Part shown: piece after piece, positions 11,879 to 13,551 of the stretch
Numbering within the stretch: the first letter of the stretch is position 1
How the letters are laid out: each line of letters opens with the position of its first letter
Assembly: GCA_016286075.1 (NCBI GenBank)
Contig: JAEERZ010000030.1
Location: forward strand, 1-13,551
DNA length: 13,551 bases
Source of the DNA: Selenomonadaceae bacterium
Lineage (GTDB): Bacteria > Bacillota > Negativicutes > Selenomonadales > Selenomonadaceae
Direction of reading: 5' to 3'
The notes under the pieces: generated by a model
What the model was told of the DNA's origin: nothing
Databases searched by the model: none
The model's input: only the letters and a program-made list of their open reading frames with translations
Made by a program: the position numbers and the translations under genes

Positions 11879-13551
11879 ATGGCGAAGGAAATGCACGAAT
11901 TTCAAGCGGAAACGAAGCAGCTGCTGGATTTGATGGTCAACTCCATCTACACGAACAAGGAAATTTTTCTGCGGGAGCTGATTTCGAACGCGTCGGACGC
12001 GATCGACAAGCTGCACTTTGAGTCGCTGACGAACCGCGAGATTTTGGAAGGCGACGAGGATTACGAGATTTATCTCGTACCCGATAAGGACAGCCACACG
12101 CTGACGATCTCGGACAACGGCATCGGTATGACGAAAGAAGAGGTCATCGAGAATATCGGCACGATTGCGAAGTCCGGCACCAAGGCGTTCCTCGAAAAGC
12201 TCAAAGAAGCAAAAGAGGGCGGCGAGGTCACCGACAAGGACATGATCGGCCAGTTCGGCGTTGGTTTCTACTCGGCGTTCATGGTGGCGGAGAAGGTCAC
12301 GATTACGACGCGCAAGGCCGGAACGAAAGAAGCGGTGCGCTGGGAGTCGGACGGCAGCGGTTCGTTCAGTATCGAGCCTTGCGAAAAGGAGAAGCGCGGC
12401 ACGACGATTACGCTTTCCCTGAAAAAAGAATTCTATGGCGACGAGGCCGAGGAGAATTTCACCGAGACGTACCGCATTGAGCGGCTCGTCAAGAAATATT
12501 CGGACTATGTGCGCTACCCGATCAAGATGGATTTCGTGACCGAGGAAAAGCCGAAGGATAAGGACGGCAAGGTCATCGAGGACGCGAAGCCTGAGAAGAA
12601 GGTGGAGGTCCGCACGCTGAACTCCATGCAGCCGCTTTGGACGAAAAATAAGAGCGATATCAAAGCGGAGGAGTATAACGAGTTTTACAAGAACCAGTTC
12701 CACGAGTGGGAAGACCCGATGGAGGTCTTCCATACGAAAGCCGAGGGCACGGTGGAATATACGGCGCTGATGTATATTCCGTCGAAAGCGCCGTTCAATC
12801 TGTATCATACGGACTTCGAGCCGGGGATGCAGCTTTATTCGCGGCACGTCTTCATCATGGAGAAGTGCAAGGATCTGCTGCCGGATTATCTGCGCTTCGT
12901 CAAGGGCCTCGTGGATTCCCCCGACCTCTCGCTGAACATTTCCCGCGAGCTCTTGCAGCAGAGCCGCGAGCTCAAGGTCATCGGTAAGAACCTTGAAAAG
13001 ACGATCCTGAAGTCCCTCGAAAAGACGTTGGAAAAGGATCGCGAGAAGTACGAGAAATTCTGGGCCGAGTTCGGCAAGTCGCTGAAAATCGGCATTTACA
13101 ACACGATTTATACGGCGGGGGACGCCAAGGAGAAACTGAAGGACCTCGTGCTGTTCCCAAGCTCCAAGGAAGAGAAGCTCGTTACGTTGAAAGAATACAA
13201 GGAGCGTATGCCGGAGAGCCAGAAGAAGATTTACTACGCGACAGGCAAGGACAAGGCCATCATCGAAGCGCTGCCGCAGATGGAGCTTTTGCGCGAGAAG
13301 GGGCTCGAAGTGCTGTTCTGCACCGATCCGGTGGATGAGTTCGCCATCGAGGCGCTCCATGATTACGACGGTAAGGAGTTCCAGTCTATCGCCCGCGGCG
13401 ATCTCGACCTCGGCGACGCGGAGTCCGAGACGGCGAAGAAGGAAACAGAGGACATCGCGAAGAAGAACGACGACCTCATCAAGGACATCAAGGAGACGTT
13501 GGGCGACAAAGTTGCGGACGTCAAGGTATCGCAGCGCCTCAAGACTAGCGC
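11879..13551 (+). CDS. htpG: Molecular chaperone HtpG (Hsp90), 3' end beyond the window
   Basis: The visible 557 codons encode bacterial Hsp90: the N-terminal ATPase domain with ETKQLLDLMVNSIYTNKEIF (11-30), ELISNASDAIDKL carrying the catalytic Glu and the ATP-binding Asn, ISDNGIGMT, IGTIAKSGT and GQFGVGFYSAFMVA. The middle domain follows with the Hsp90 signature segment SRHVFIMEKCKDLLPDYLRFVKGLVDS and the SRELLQQSRELKVI motif. The C-terminal dimerisation domain is cut off by the window edge; full-length HtpG has about 620-640 residues. GAAGGAG lies 10 bases before the ATG. It is a cytosolic ATP-dependent folding chaperone, here under a CIRCE element, so it is expected to be induced by heat through HrcA. 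Confidence 0.97.
   Translation, partial: MAKEMHEFQAETKQLLDLMVNSIYTNKEIFLRELISNASDAIDKLHFESLTNREILEGDEDYEIYLVPDKDSHTLTISDNGIGMTKEEVIENIGTIAKSGTKAFLEKLKEAKEGGEVTDKDMIGQFGVGFYSAFMVAEKVTITTRKAGTKEAVRWESDGSGSFSIEPCEKEKRGTTITLSLKKEFYGDEAEENFTETYRIERLVKKYSDYVRYPIKMDFVTEEKPKDKDGKVIEDAKPEKKVEVRTLNSMQPLWTKNKSDIKAEEYNEFYKNQFHEWEDPMEVFHTKAEGTVEYTALMYIPSKAPFNLYHTDFEPGMQLYSRHVFIMEKCKDLLPDYLRFVKGLVDSPDLSLNISRELLQQSRELKVIGKNLEKTILKSLEKTLEKDREKYEKFWAEFGKSLKIGIYNTIYTAGDAKEKLKDLVLFPSSKEEKLVTLKEYKERMPESQKKIYYATGKDKAIIEALPQMELLREKGLEVLFCTDPVDEFAIEALHDYDGKEFQSIARGDLDLGDAESETAKKETEDIAKKNDDLIKDIKETLGDKVADVKVSQRLKTS

Noticed and set aside
11858..13360. 500-codon minus-strand frame opposite htpG
   Set aside because: The plus-strand frame encodes complete Hsp90 motifs; the opposite frame is low-complexity Arg/Leu/His-rich and is a codon-bias artefact.
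1..13551. CRISPR array, tRNA, rRNA, insertion sequence or prophage genes
   Set aside because: I found no regular repeat-spacer pattern, no cloverleaf sequence, no transposase or integrase motifs and no phage genes on either strand.

Overview
The window looks like a chromosomal stretch from an anaerobic, propionate-forming member of the Firmicutes, most likely a Negativicute (Selenomonas/Megasphaera-like). This is an inference from gene content: a MeaB-type chaperone of methylmalonyl-CoA mutase, a FeoA/FeoB ferrous iron system with its small Cys-rich partner, a class I superoxide reductase (desulfoferrodoxin), the Firmicute-type ireB-ruvX-DUF1292 gene set, DAP-pathway genes and a CIRCE-controlled htpG. 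TGA is an ordinary stop codon here (msrA-like, recG, ireB, ruvX and others end in it). No tRNA, rRNA, CRISPR array, transposase or phage gene was seen.

Layout. 1-407: the 3' part of meaB, with a probable one-base frameshift close to the window edge, followed by a terminator. 470-555: a long imperfect inverted repeat. 573-1142: an MsrA-fold protein that lacks the catalytic Cys and other active-site residues, followed by a strong terminator. 1262-1857: a RelB/DinJ antitoxin gene with its own promoter, and a YoeB/Txe toxin gene broken by one in-frame TGA at the position of a conserved Trp. A perfect 19-bp bidirectional terminator (1866-1911) separates this from the minus-strand feo operon: feoA (4316-4092), feoB (3986-2088) and a 50-residue FeoB-associated Cys-rich membrane protein (2071-1919). 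The feo operon is read from two abutting promoters overlapped by a Fur-like box, and the feoA-feoB spacer carries four tandem octamers and a hairpin.

4520-8197 (plus strand): an exported protein of unknown function, recG, a strong terminator, then a TVP38/TMEM64 (VTT/DedA-like) membrane protein that probably starts at TTG. 8194-10906: a likely operon dapB-asd-ireB-ruvX, joining two steps of the DAP/lysine pathway to a Ser/Thr-kinase substrate and a Holliday-junction-resolvase-like/rRNA-processing protein, closed by a terminator. 10920-11759: an acidic DUF1292 protein with a His/Cys cluster, plus desulfoferrodoxin, behind a near-consensus promoter. 11786-13551: htpG, cut by the window end, behind a promoter overlapped by a perfect CIRCE-type inverted repeat.

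Most of the window is conserved housekeeping and anaerobic stress or iron physiology, and I did not find a convincing new multigene system. The most unusual points are the MsrA-like protein without catalytic residues, the toxin gene inactivated by a single nonsense codon beside an intact antitoxin, the octamer/hairpin array inside the feo operon and the long inverted repeat at 470-555.
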